DNA from: Isoperla grammatica
Lineage: Eukaryota > Arthropoda > Insecta > Plecoptera > Perlodidae
Assembly: GCA_945910005.1 (NCBI GenBank)
Contig: OX246746.1
Coordinates: 17,960,995-18,024,994 of the forward strand
Length of the DNA stretch: 64,000 nt
Direction of reading: 5' to 3'
Made by a program: the position numbers and the translations under genes. Of this stretch, positions 49,175 through 63,360 are shown one piece after another (position 1 is the first letter of the stretch; each line of letters begins with the position of its first letter). Below the pieces are notes generated by a model. That model searched no databases. It was not told the origin of the DNA and saw nothing but the letters and a program-made list of their open reading frames with translations.

Positions 49175-49285
49175 TGAATGCTGACGTCATAGGTGAGTGA
49201 GTCAGCCAATCAGCGGGCGGCGTTTTCAAATACTGACATATGGTTAGCTAGGCAATGCCCCACTCATCTGTGACGTCATCATTCA
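49175..49285. mobile_element. short MITE with ~28 bp terminal repeats
   Basis: TGAATGCTGACGTCATAGGTGAGTG at the left is matched by CACTCATCTGTGACGTCATCATTCA at the right. Each arm contains a full TGACGTCA octamer. Confidence 0.65.
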
Positions 49286-49451
49286 TAGTTCACACGGTTG
49301 CTGTGGAACGACTTTATTGCACTGCATTCACCAGTATTGAACTATTTTACTCAATTTATTTTCATTCTAAATGTCTGTGTTTAGTTTCACGTATACACAC
49401 GTGTTTCTCAAAACGTGTGCGTGTGCGTGTCCGTTGTGCGTTGTGCGTGAC

Positions 49452-49494
49452 TTCAAGCGGGAGTGCTCACGCTGCGTGAGCACTCCCGCTTGAA
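49452..49494. repeat. perfect 43 bp palindrome
   Basis: Two 21 bp arms (TTCAAGCGGGAGTGCTCACGC and its exact reverse complement) are separated by a single T. The arms are GC-rich in an AT-rich setting. Confidence 0.95.
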
Positions 49495-50324
49495 AAGTTA
49501 TTTCGTCTCACTTTCCACGTAGGTACTCAAAACGATTTCACGAAAAACTCGTGTTGTTTTTAATCGGGTTCGATTTTCGTTTTCGTCGCTAGCTTTACCG
49601 CTTATTTCATACTAATGGTGGTTTAAAAAACTCCCCAACGCCGGCCGTAAGTGTCTGAATCACGCACTGCATCCAATGTCGGGTCAGACGCCTGGAAGTG
49701 TGCCTGCCCCAGCCCCCCCTATGGACGCGACGCATCCATTGGAATCTCACCCCATGCAGTCAGACTTGGCTCCTCACCCCAACCCCCAACCATTGCAACG
49801 GCATTGAGAGCAGCTGATGTCTTGCATCCACCCTTCTGTTCTATGAGGGGGCTGGCTGGCTATTGACGCTCGGTGCAAGGGTGCAATCTATTAGATTTAG
49901 AACAAGGGCACCTGAAATACGTATCAACTTTGTTTTTACATTATTCAGCGTGCACTCTTCTGGCACTTAGACGAATTGTGTTATGTCCACATACTGTCTC
50001 ATAGGAAATATTTCCCTGAACTATCCAGAAACTGATAGTGATGTAGATCGCATATAAAGAACAAAGTTTCAGTGAAAAACGATGATACGAGCTATTCTTG
50101 GCAAAGTTAGTAGGAAATAGATAAGTATTGTTTAAAAAGACAGGAAAATGGATTATTTATGATTTCCATTTCCATTTTGTTATTACGTCTTGCAACTAAC
50201 GGATACACATTATTTCACATGACTGGATGGGTTAGGCCTATACATGAGAAATTTGAGTCATAGAGACAATAGTCAAAGTCAAAAAAAGAGACAACGATAA
50301 ATTTGAGTCATAGAGACAATACTT

Positions 50325-50556
50325 GCTTCGTCCGCCTGTCCTACACTTTACACTAGTGTAAGTCAGTAATTAGTCGTTCTTTTGTACCCGTGTGTGTAAG
50401 TCAGTGTAGATATTTTTATTGCGTTCGTCTGTAATTAAAACTTCCACTAGTGTAGCCAGTACAGGAGATTTTGACACTGGCTATTTTACTCGTGTAAGGC
50501 GCTTAGCTACACTGCATATATAGTGTATGACCCAGTGTAAGACAGGCGAACGAAGC
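50325..50556. mobile_element. MITE with ~23 bp terminal repeats
   Basis: GCTTCGTCCGCCTGTCCTACACT at the left and AGTGTAAGACAGGCGAACGAAGC at the right are inverse with two mismatches. TACTT adjoins both ends, a possible 5 bp duplication. Inside are several copies of CACTAGTGTA and related half-sites. Confidence 0.75.
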
Positions 50557-51178
50557 TACTTATAAGCTACTTGTAGTACTTACAATAGATGATCGGTGCC
50601 CTGCTTCATGTCGAGACGAAAATATAGTTTCCCAATATGGATATTTCAGAGGACTTCCCATTTGGCGTCCGTAGAGATGTCCTTCCCTCTGGGCTTTCTG
50701 TCGCTGAAAGGCGCAGAAACAAAGATACTGTTTATGATAATAATTATATTATGGTTCGGATTTTAACAATAATTTAGCAAGAAACTAGTTTTAAATACAA
50801 TATTCAGCTGATAATAACAACACCTCAACGTGTTTCGCTCCGAGTTGCTAAGTGTGTTTGAATCAGTAACCCACCCAGCCTGTAGCCTTCGTCGAAACGT
50901 CGACTAGGTAATTATTGTCCTGGCATGCGATGGAAATCAATCTTATTGGTCTGCCTTCAGCGCGAATTGGGCAAAGTTGTTGCTTCGCAGGTGCAAAAAT
51001 TTAATGTTCCGTTCAGAGTTCAGGCCAAACCTGCATGCAAAGTGGGTGTGTATAATGGACATATTGAAGATGATTTACATTTTCATCGTAAACTAGGCTT
51101 TAAATGTTTGTTTTTTATTTGGTTTGTTAGGTTGGAACAGACAACTTCAACAAGAAAACAATATAATATATTGGGGGG

Positions 51179-51832
<654 letters not shown>

Positions 51833-52129
51833 GATTGAATTTTAACTAAATGGTCTATCAAATTTTCCTAAAGTGGATATTTTGTGTACACCCTGTAAAC
51901 CGTAAAAGGCCTATTGAAAGTGGGCAAACAATAGCAGACACAAGGCGCAAGGGTGACAACAAAGGGACCATGTTACACACTCAACGTTATGCATTTAGCA
52001 ACGGTTCTAGACTGCTTTAATTGCACTGCATATGCAAATTTTTAGTTAACTGAATTAGTATAAATCCTATTTTAGATAATTAACGTTCAGCTTATATAAT
52101 CGGTTAATTATTCCATATACCGACATACT

Positions 52130-53110
52130 GCAACTGGTAATTGCTCGATATAGTATCGACTAGTCGCTGGCGTAAGCATTCTTCATAAGTAGAGTAGTAG
52201 CAAGTGGTAATTGCTCGATATAGTATCGACTTCGCTGGCGTAGGCATTCTTCATAAGTAGAGGAGTAGCAACTGGTAATTGCTCGATATAGTATCGACTA
52301 TTCGCTGGCGTAAGCATCCTTCATAAGTAGAGTAGTAGCAACTGGTAATTGCTAGATATAGTATCGACTAGTCGCTGGCGTAAGCATTCTTCATACAGTA
52401 GAGTAGTAGCAACTGGTAATTGCTCGATATAGTATCGACTTCGCTGGCGTAAGTATTCTTCATACAGTAGAGTAGTAGCAACTGGTAATTGCTCGATATA
52501 GTATCGACTTCGCTGGCGTAAGTATTCTTCATACAGTAGAGTAGTAGCAACTGGTAATTGCTCGATATAGTATCGACTTCGCTGGCGTAAGTATTCTTCA
52601 TACAGTAGAGTAGTAGCAACTGGTAATTGCTCGATATAGTATCGACTTCGCTGGCGTATGCATTCTTCATAAGTAGAGGAGTAGCAACTGGTAATTGCTC
52701 GATATAGTATCGACTAGTCGCTGGTGTAAGCATTCTTCATACAGTAGAGTAGTAGCAACTGGTAATTGCTCGATATAGTATCGTCTAGTCGCTGGCGTAA
52801 GCATTCTTCATACAGTAGAGTAGTAGCAACTGGTAATTGCTCGATATAGTATCGACTAGTCGCTGGCGTAAGCACAGATAACTAAGTTATCTGTGGCGTA
52901 AGCATTCTTCATACAGTAGAGTAGTAGCAACTGGTAATTGCTCGATATAGTATCGACTAGTCGCTGGCGTAAGCATTCTTCATACAGTGGAGTAGAGGCA
53001 ACTGGTAATTGCTCGATATAGTATCAATCGACTATATATAGTATCGAGATCGACTATATATCGACTATATTAGTCGCTGGCGTAAGCATCCTTCATACAG
53101 TAGAGTAGCT
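52130..53110. repeat. minisatellite, 69-72 bp unit, about 13 copies
   Basis: The unit reads AGTAGCAACTGGTAATTGCT, CGATATAGTATCGACTAGTC, GCTGGCGTAAGCATTCTTCA, TACAGTAGAGT. A 3 bp TAG is present or absent (ACTAGTCGC or ACTTCGC). One copy is interrupted by a 19 bp palindrome at 52875-52893, and the right end degenerates into CGACTATATA repeats. Confidence 0.95.
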
Positions 53111-55979
53111 GTTTTATGCTGATGCAGGCAGGCTATTGTTTTGGTCGTTCACAGACAATGGTGTAACAGAAAGCCAAGTGAATGGGAATGTTATCTAATC
53201 GCAATAATATTCTTTTGAAATGCAGTGTTGTTCATTAAACTTCGACTAGTTTCGGTAAATATTCGTTATGCTCCACAAACGTGATGTCGGGGCGATTGGA
53301 GTGAAGATAGTCAAACGTTGGGAAATAGGAAGTCAAGTATAGTACCTGCCTACGTCTTTAATTGTGAGACGTTTTTATTATAATTATAAAAACCGTTAAT
53401 TTTATTTTCATACATTAAAATTATTCAAATGATGGCGTACGCGAGCTCGGTTATTCTAATAAGATGCAGCGAGGTGGTTTGGCTGTCAAGCCGCTCACGA
53501 CGGGAGCGGAGAGAGCACAATACACAATTCGTGCATGGGCAGGGTACGATGCTCCAATGATAAGACTTTGTCCCGTGCATTTCCTCACCCAAAAAAATAA
53601 CAAACAAACGCAGCTTTTGTTTATATAATAATTACTGTGTGATGAACGAGAAACTGCCACGTTTTTGTAGTCTGCTGCTCGGTCTACTGCCCCTTGTTTG
53701 TGTCTGTCTGCTCCCTTCCGTACACATTCAAGCGTCTTCAACTTTCCACCACCCCCAACTGGTGTAATTGCTTGTTATCGTGTCTACTGTCTAGTAGACA
53801 TCCAGTGTCTTATTCATCATTAAATTACTAATTTAGATATACAATATTGTAATTAACAAGCTCACCCTAAGAACAATTGTTTTGCCACATAAAAATGGTT
53901 ACGAACAATACAGTGCGTTTCTATTTTTATAATGTAGTAACTAGTGTGGGACGCGGGCTGGCCTGAGCAATGAGAAGCAGGCCAGAGCAAATCTTACATC
54001 ATAATTACTTCATAATAACTTGCTTGGCTCTGTTTGGAAAGAGTACAACTTTCATGAATTATTTTATACCTTCTAATTATTTACACAAAGCGGAAGTGAT
54101 AATAATATTTAATTATACACTCTATTATTTCATATCCGAAGGAATAATCTGTCGACAGTTAATTTTATTATCTTTTTATTATTCATATTGGGAGAAAACA
54201 ATCATCGTATTGTAATAGTCTTATATCCCCTTATTTATTTTTGGTGTGTTCCCACCCTGATTAGCGACTGATGAGCTCTTGATTAATTTAATACACGTCC
54301 AAGCCACAGAAAGTGGAGCCAGTGACGATGTTGATCTTTCGTGGAACCTCCAGAAAACCGATCAACTGATAAAAAAAGTAATTTACAGCCTAGAGACAAA
54401 AAAAATCCCCTTTAGCATAATAGAAATAATCTGACTAACACAAATTCAGCCATGTGGAAATGTATGACTGTGCTTTGTTTAATGGCCCTTGAATGAATGA
54501 CAAGGTCAGTCAGATGGCACCACATACTCGGAAGATGATTAATGATTGACTAACCATGGCAAGCATCACCTTTACGATATAACCAGAAACCAATCAACAT
54601 CAACCACGAGATGCAATTCACAACTATGTCACTGATTTCACTACATAAGGATATACAGGGCGACACAATCTGTGGGCAGGGGGGGGGGGGGGGGAACTAA
54701 GCCAATAGGGTTGGGGGATATGAAGATGAGAGCGGGGGAGGGGGGGAGGGGGTGCTATAAATTACAAAACTCATCTATGGGGATGTACTACAAAAAAATT
54801 GCTAATTTTGAGTAATTTTCTATGAATTTATGGGTTTTAGTTCTAGACTTGTTGGCATTTTAATGTTTTTATAATGAGAACACCCTCCCATTTCCATTCC
54901 AGTAGGGGCGTAACACTATTTTCAGTGCCCGTCGACGCTCAAACGCTCTCCACAGAGGAAATAACTAGAGGAAGTGAACTAACTCATGGTCAGGTTTACA
55001 ATACAAGTTCGCGTGTTTTTACCCATTTCTATTTAGGGCACAGAGAATAGAGATTAGTATACTTCCATTGCAAGTGCATATGTTTTACATTTAGATTTTA
55101 GAGCATTAACGACGTCCGTCTCTATCTTTCCGGTGCAATAGAATTATTTAGTTGCTTTTCTGGTCTTGGTCGTTTGTTTTCACGACAATTTGAAAAGATG
55201 ACTTTTCTACTGTAGTGTGGAATAGTTCAGTAAAAATGTCCCATGATTGTCCGAACAATAATTCCACCTTACAGGTCCCTCCCAGTCCCAGCTATAGTGT
55301 TTCATTCGTGCACTAACTTTACACAAGTTGCACTCTTGAATTGTTCCATCCTGCGCGATAACCCACAAGAAAGGTGGTTCTTAGATCTCATGGGAATATT
55401 TCCCATAGTAGCTGGATCATTGTACTTCAAAGAGAAACCCCATTGTCTTCATAGAGTGACTCCTCACTCCTCAACGTTAGCTGGCTGGCTGGCTGGCTGT
55501 ATTGTGTACACTCTACAGAGCATGTTAATCATAACAAGAGATATGGGATGTTTTAAAACAAATCATAGAATTGTACAGAATGAATTAAATAAATGTAAAT
55601 ACTATTTTTGACATCTGTAATTAATAGTATTCTTTAAATTTCTAATATAGATTTTTATAATATATTATTTATGTCTATTAATTTTCTAATTTAGATTTTT
55701 TACAATATATTTTATGTCTATTTCGCTAATTTCAATAAAAATTTGTGTTTTTCTTTCTAACTTGTAACTTAGAAATGCTAAGACTTCCTAGAACGTTGTG
55801 TTTATACAAACAGCTGTTTCCACTACAGTTGTTTCCACTACAAATATAGTTTCCAATTACTTGTTTTATGTTGATGCATCAAGATCCAACCTCGTTTACG
55901 GGGCAGCATGTTCTCCTAATGGCGGATAGGGTTGGAACTTGATGTGGAATGAACAGAAAACATTGTTTACGCCATGTTC
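53111..55979. other. non-coding 5' flank
   Basis: No gene recognised. A 122-codon frame at 55243-55611 includes a (CTGG)4 stretch and no known motif. A G16 run lies at 54679-54694. Confidence 0.5.
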
Positions 55980-55984
55980 CCGGT

Positions 55985-56050
55985 AAAGATGGCTCGACTC
56001 TAATTCTAGATGCCGTCGGTTCGATATCCTCTACCGGCAATCCCAACTGA
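55985..56050 (+). mobile_element. SINE tRNA-head fragment
   Basis: GATGGCTCGACTCTAATTCTAGATGCCGTCGGTTCGATATCCTCTACCGGCAATCC has box A and box B, and its end CTACCGGCAATCC matches the SINE at 9133. Confidence 0.6.
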
Positions 56051-56530
56051 AGATATTGTTGAAGGGAGTAACCGCATCATATTACTTCCAACAATAAAAA
56101 ATAAATGGTTTTGCATTTCTATTTCTGTATGTAACATTTCAGTTTTGGGCGAACGTTTGCTTGTGTGTGCTTGTGTATTTCGCCGATTCCTGGGTCTATT
56201 ATAAACACCACCATAGCAGATGAAACGACGATGATGATGGTGGTATTAAGGGTGATACTGATATTAATGCAAATGTGTGTGTGTGTGGTTGGTTGCAAGA
56301 TACCCTTGTACGCTATAGAGAGTAAGACAATTATCACCGTCTATCTGAATCATCTCTAAATTAACCCCTTCCATTGCGCTTTCATGCGAATAACCACCTC
56401 CCCCTCCCCCCTCCCCCCCCCGTACACATGAAACAGTGTCGGCCCCTATACATAGACCTATCACAGCCAATCAACCCTCAACTATCATCCTCTCGATTAG
56501 CGGCGACTTAATAAATACGAGACGCTCACG

Positions 56531-56850
56531 GTCTATTATTTATCAATCAATATATTTGTTTTGTATTTCATATTAATTATTATTTAATAATTAATATTTT
56601 ATAAAAACGAAGAAGACGATAATGATATACTAGGTCCAACGAATAAAAAAAAACTTAATCTATCCCTTAATTATTATTTATTAATCTATCCATTAATTAT
56701 TATTTAATAATTAATATTTTATAATATATTATTAATCAATCAATATATTTTTATTGTATTTTAAATTAATTATTATTTAATAATTAATATTTTATAATAA
56801 CGATCAAGACGATAGTGATATCCTTTGCCCAACGAGTAAAAAAAAATCGT
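56531..56850. repeat. AT-rich ~200 bp direct duplication
   Basis: TATCAATCAATATATTT, ATTAATTATTATTTAATAAT, TAATATTTTATAA.AACGA, AAGACGATA.TGATAT and CCAACGA.TAAAAAAAA occur in this order at 56531-56654 and again at 56729-56850. A partial third copy lies between them. Confidence 0.85.
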
Positions 56851-59800
56851 AGTCTATAAACTCATGCACCCTGTTTCAACGAAAAATAAGAGATTCCTGG
56901 TGTCCATTCATGCACGCTGTTTCAACGAAAATGAACATATTCCTGGTGTTATTTCACACATTCGCAAAAGCAGTCTTCCGTTTATAGTGGACTGAACAAC
57001 CCGCATTAATTACGCCCGCTGTGTTAGAAATTTCCAGGTAACCAACCCAAGAAATTGGCTAATGGGAAGTAGAGAAGTAGAAAAATTAAGTTGGTACCAT
57101 TGATGGACTCGACTATGAGAATCCTTACGTTGGGGCAACTTTACTTTAAGCACGAGAAGGGGAAGGAAAAGAAGGTGGGTATATTTTAAGTGGTAACTGT
57201 TGAGCAATGAATTAAAGACTCACGCACTTTTCTCTTTTTCTTTCGCTGCGCAGCGAATGAATAAATTTCCTTGCTTTGACTGCTTAGCTCCCCAGAACGA
57301 CCGGAGAAACTGTCTTAGAAGTACCCTTCACCCTCGGATATCCTTGGTAACGAGGGAGATCACGCAAGGGTCTTAGAGCATTTTATACTTGTCATGTAGA
57401 CGTAGTGTAGACTATACTGTAGAGCGCAACAGACGCCGTATTTCACTCGCGCCTTCGTTCATGAATACATGATGCATTCATGAGTGAACACTGCAGACAT
57501 TAGCTAGCTTTTCTTGAGACGACTTGATTAAATACAACACAAATGGAAGATTTTCTTTTACTAGGTTATTTAATATTCCGAACAATATTGTTATTACTTC
57601 TTGTGTTGGAAGGAGAGGAACTTGCTACTCGGGGGCAACCATATCGTATGCACTTGACATGCCAACGTATTACGCAATTAACTCCTCAAAGATCCAAGCT
57701 ATAACTCAATGGTTTGGAAGAAGGTGAGATATTATGTGTTTACGTTTAGTGTTTCTATAATCGTGAATGATTCGTGTGAACACTAAAACGAAGATAACAA
57801 TCATACACTTAGTGTAGCTAAAAGTCTATCCTAAAAGGAAAACATTACAAAATTCAATATTTGAACAATAATATTTATAACATTTTGAACATATCAAAAA
57901 TGAAATATAATAGAGACATGTAATCTTCTTCTGTAATTCACGGTTTACTCAACCATCCCCGATAGAAACGTTTGATAATCATTGGGGTGTAATGATGAGC
58001 AACGTTTTGATGGTTGAATGAATTAAGCAATATTTTGCTCTTACTTCGAACTACCATAATACTTTAACGACACCGTATGAGGCTAATCGAGACGATCAGC
58101 TATGTTGCATGCGTAATGGTAATGACCAGTTTGCGTTCAGGTTGAAAGATTGTGACAAAGATTTTGACTCACGAAGAAATATCCTAAAAGATTGCAAGAG
58201 CGTGTTATGTGTAATACAGATTGTGTATATAGGATGCAAACGACTACATGGCGTACTTCCAACTAATACTAATGAAATGCGACTTATGAACACAATTCAT
58301 GCCATAATGATCTTGCCTGTTATTCATGTGGTTATGAGAAAATAACACAACATGCGGACTAAATTGCGTAGCAATAAGTTATGAAAGGCTGTTAGGCTGA
58401 TATACACCTTGGTCTTTAGGACGGCTGCATATATGTTATGTACTGCTTTATTGGATCTACACTTGTTGTGCTTCATTTGCAAGCAAATATATCAATCAGT
58501 TCTGTAAGTTGTCGATGAAAAATAATAGCTTCAGGCTTGTGAATAAGTTGTATGAAAAGGTTTAAGATTATGTCATATTTTGTTACTTAAAAGGTGAATC
58601 GATCTTGATTTGAAAAGAAATTGAAGGACTTTATACAGAAGCTACTAATCTGCCAGTATTTGACAGCAAAAAAGTACAAAACAAATTTTATTTGTTTATT
58701 TGTTTTCATCGCGTAAGGTAATGAATGCAATCGCAATATCGGTACCGATTGTATCACGTTAATAATCGGTGTACGTGCTACTAAGTACTAACTATGAAAC
58801 GTAAGCCATACTTATATCGGCAAACTTTTTAAAAGTTTGTAAAAAAAGTTCCTAATAAGCATTCAATGAATAATGATAAGTCCGATGATTACGCTTGGCT
58901 ATATAAGGCAAGAACAAGCATAAAAACTTTGCATTTTAAAATGCATGTGAAGTTTCTAAACGCTTATACGCTTCAACAAGTTAAGTATCTGCTCTATTTA
59001 ACATCAACACCATGATTGCTATGTAAAACAAACACAAGCAATGTCATGCAGTCCGACTTATTAAAACTTGATTAGCAAAAAGATAACACTGTTTCTATTT
59101 TATTAGAAAACGAGAGCTCGCCCATCCAGCAACTACGTCTACCTTTAGTCTTTGCTTATTCTTGTGTGTAGCCCGTCATTTGGATGAATTTGTAACTTTA
59201 TTCATGTGTATCGAAGCCTAGCAAGTGATAGTTAAACCGCTTTGATATAAAATTGAAAACTAACACGCGCAGGTGCAAAATACGAAGAAGACGTTGTGAA
59301 CATCATTATTTAGGTATAGCTTTACTCTGCGTGTTGTAAATAAGTTGTTTGTAGATGTTTAAAAGATAACGTTCCCCTATGTAGTAAGTCTTCCGTGTCC
59401 AGTGTCCTTCAAGCTCCCCATGAGGAGGAAACACCCCAACCAGAAGGGACCTAGAAACAATCCCTTGGTAACACCCGCGAACTACCCCACGAACATGCAG
59501 GGAACTAAACAAAGTCCTTGAGTAAGCCCCCGACGGGAATGAGAACAGGCAACCGTTCGAAACTCACGCTATTGTGTAGAAAACATACACGCACAACCGG
59601 ATTTCTTCTCCCGCTCATTAAATAAAATTACTACTTCCACATTTCAGCTCATTTGCGTGTCTTTTCTTTGCATCTGTTACTGACAATATTCCTTGTCAGT
59701 GTTATTTAAAAATGGAGACAGCTTTCAAATAAAAAAACAGTAATTACAGTAGTTCATACGTCTTACTGCATACGTACGTATTATGTCAGAAATTGTAAGT

Positions 59801-62800
59801 ATTTTCAACCACTGACAAAATGCTAAACATACGTGTACCTACAATTAAAACATTCATATTTCATTAATCTAGCAAATCATGTCGTAAGCACCTTTGGTCC
59901 TATCGTGTCGTGTCCTAGCACGAGGTTAATGAACGACGCACGATATCAAATAAAGAAACCGATATTTTGCATCTTGATCTGGGCTAGAAATGCCATTTTG
60001 TGAAATTTACTTTTATTATGGCTGTATTATAAAAAGTTCAGACTTAACAATCATTTAATTGCTTAGATCTAAACATTGATAAATAGATCTGCATCGTACT
60101 CCAACTTGTTTCGTATGCCTTATTACTACCTCGATATTGTAAATTGTATTCTAGTTTAGTTTGTATTTAATGTTGACTGCTGGATATACTTAACACACAC
60201 CTGTGGTTGTTCAGCAACATTCAACGCTTTCTTGTGTTTTTGCTGTTTATGTTATAAGCTTTTAATTAACACTAGTCTAGACATACGCCGTCAAAGCCTA
60301 ATTGTAATGGAATCTTCGACAGGAGTAAGAAACGAGCCTTTCCCCTATTTCCCCACAATTTCATCGAAGTTCCATCGGTGCAAGAGTTTTGTTTGTCTCG
60401 ATTTAAAGAGACTTATTTGAGACGTGTGACCAGTTCCGCTTGGGAAGCGGAAATAAGTCGGTAAGTTCGCGACACACCTGCTATACTGAGTGTTCCAACA
60501 CTGTTAGAAGAACAAGTGGCTAGCAAGTCCACAGGAAATGACGAATGCTTCCCTTTGCTGTTACGGTTCAGAGATCGAAAAGACGGTTTCTTCTTCCCAT
60601 GCAACGGTCATTGTTTAGCAGGTTGCATGTTACAAGACTTGAGAGAAAAAATAGACGCCAATTACCATTTAAACTGAAGAGAAGGAAGGGAGGGAGTGAT
60701 GAACGATAAACACAACAAACTTGACTTTAAATTACATCCGAAATCCCTATGCGTATATAATAACAATAATTACTTTAGAATAAGCTTCGGGGTAATTTTC
60801 GTATTCTGCTTGAAAAGAGAATTGAGTCAACTGATGATGGCCCATATTCTGGATAATCTAGTTCAAATTGTGAACATACTTCACATATAAATAAGTTGAA
60901 GCCAGACTTCTTGGAAAACGTTCATTGTTTTACATTTTACGTTAGTTATAGGTTTTGTATACAAATTACAATTATACAGAAAAACGATTGCATAAATATA
61001 CAATGTTTTCATTTACAGAAGAATTTGTAATTGTTTTAAGAAACAACATTCATGGAGGTAATAGGCAATTACAATATAATTTATTTATATTTACTTGGTA
61101 CTTTGTAAGCTATTTCCTCGGCTATTTCGTTGCAAATGTAGGTTTATTAGTATGAAACCTAGATTTGTATATTTTGTCTGTTATAATAGAATGTAACTTA
61201 TTTATATTTTCATTTTGTACGCATAATAGTAACTGGTGAATGGCAAATTTCCGTGTTAGTGTTGTATTTGTCGTTACTACGATGTGTTGGTATATAAATA
61301 GTTATGCGTGTTTACTTTTGCGGGTCGCGAAAATGTTTCTTACTGTAGCCCAACTTGATCTTCGAAAACCCTTTCACTTGTTTCCGTGTCTCCTTGTTTA
61401 TGTGTTATGTGTCCGCATTAGCGTATCTTTCTTCTCTGCTATCAGTTCGTAACAAAGGTGTTTAGCATTCGTTCACAACTCGCAGACATACGAAGCTGGC
61501 TGGCTTTTGGCAAGTGTGTCTATGTAGTCTAGTCTAGAGTTTGCGAGTTGTGTCGACAGGCCAAAGAAATAAATTCAAACACGAGAAATGTAAATAAAAG
61601 TAGATTAAAGCCCCACAGCAACAAGGTTGCAAACAAAACACTAACACTGTGGCTGTGAGGCATTAATTTTAGAATGCATAATTTTGCTTTCCTCAGACCA
61701 AATTCTCCAATTAATTTATCGAATTAAATATATTAAAATACGCTCGCTGTTATATTATTATCACCATGAAACTTCTATTTTTTGTTTGTTTTTGTTTTTG
61801 CCTAAGGATGTCAATTATAATATCTTTTTGACTGCATACGTTACACCATTAAAGAGGGAGTCAATATTAAATTAGATAATGGATAGGTACATAATATTGG
61901 AATATTGTGACGTGCTGCAATATGCATGAACATACCTGTCAGAATTCAAAGCTAATCCATCATATATGTAAATTGAGTTGAGAGGGTCATGTCATATTGG
62001 TAAACTTTTAACTGGGAGATGGGAAAAGATTAGAGGGTGGTTGAATTGCTTGTCAGTTGTCCCATGCGGTGTGCGAGTGTATTGCAATACGATGAAGTAA
62101 ATCTGACAAGAGCTTGACGAACTATCTCCCATGATATTCATTTGCCGCTATAGTCTCTATGGTGTTGTGTTTACGTAGGGTTCCATGCTTTGATTGACTT
62201 GTGTAAATAGAGCCCTCATATACAGGCGGGCAACATTAAGGCTTTATATAACTGAAAATATACAAGTAGTTCGTATACAAACAAATACAGGCTCATAATG
62301 CCAGCCAAGTTGACGGGTACCTTAGACGCGGTACAGGAAGCTGACTGTATAGAGGATCACATGTGCTCGACATTTGTTTACAATATGTGTACACACAGAG
62401 AACAAGCCTTCTCAGTTACATTTTACGGAGCGCGGTTCAAGCTCAAAAACAAATAGATTATTCGGTAAAGCCGCCGGAAAGACGGGGAATTTATGTGATT
62501 ATTATTACTCTTGATATTTGCGCTAAGAGTTAACCACTAAATGTGCACATATATTTTTTTTTCAATATTAGCTCGAAGATGAATGTTAGAAAAAGAGCAT
62601 GTGTTGGGATGAGGGTGGTATGATGGAAAGAAAACGACAAGACGAAGAACATAATTAATAGTTTAGGCCTACTGATTCTTCACTGAAACCCAGCTGTTAT
62701 AAATGAGTGAGCAGACAATAAATGTGTGTTTATAATAAAATAACTGATGTTTAATATATATTGGAGAGAACGCCCCTTCTTCAGTACAATCAAGATGATC

Positions 62801-62935
62801 GGATATAAATAGTCATGCACCTTCCTTGTCATCATTGACTTCTTCATTACAGTACGCGGGATGATTATCATCACTACATGCACAGGTGTATATTTCGATC
62901 ATTCGACACAATCTTTTCCGTTCCGCAGCGCAACG
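56851..62935. other. non-coding 5' flank
   Basis: Long AT-rich stretch. A ~50 bp unit ending TGTTTCAACGAAAA.. is duplicated at 56860-56960. Open frames are all under ~80 codons and none looks coding. Confidence 0.5.
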
Positions 62936-62940
62936 CGATG

Positions 62941-62995
62941 CACCTTATACTCACCTTATGCACCTTATGCACCTTATGCACCTTATACACTTATA
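62941..62995. repeat. 10 bp tandem repeat CACCTTATGC
   Basis: Five to six copies in a row with minor changes. Confidence 0.9.
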
Positions 62996-63133
62996 CTCGA
63001 CATGCCCTACACATTATACACTTAACCGCCGTTTGCACCGCTGTTCATTGGATCAACCACGAAGAAGCCACTCAAGGACGAATTCTACACCAGCAAGGGA
63101 TTCCCAATCCAGTTGCACAGACACTGTAGCAAG

Positions 63134-63360
63134 TACCGATGGAGGTGGCTCAGCGGTAAGACGCGAGACTAATTCGGGAGGTCGCCGTTTCGATTCCGGC
63201 CACCGGCCGTCCTGACTGAAGGTTTTTTCCGAGGTTTTTCTCAGTCGTAAAGGCGAATGCTGGGACTGAGTCATAATATCAGCCCTCGGACATACATTCC
63301 CAACTATCCAAACACCCTAATATACCTAGTTAGTCGCCTGAAGAGGGGCACATCAGGTAT
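63134..63360 (+). mobile_element. tRNA-derived SINE, fairly intact
   Basis: The head GGTGGCTCAGCGGTAAGACGC (box A) and GTTTCGATTCC (box B) are followed by CCTGACTGAAGG, TTTTTCCGAGG, TTTTTCTCAGTC, GAATGCTGGGACTGAGTCAT and CATTCCCAACTATCC. It is collinear with 9133-9361, so both are copies of one family. Confidence 0.82.

Noticed and set aside
52368..52733. Open frame with repeated SEVDTISSNYQLLLLYCMKNTYA
   Set aside because: 69 bp minisatellite units read through in frame; no start or context for a gene.
55243..55611. 122-codon plus-strand open frame
   Set aside because: No recognisable domain, contains a CTGG microsatellite, no supporting splice or promoter context.
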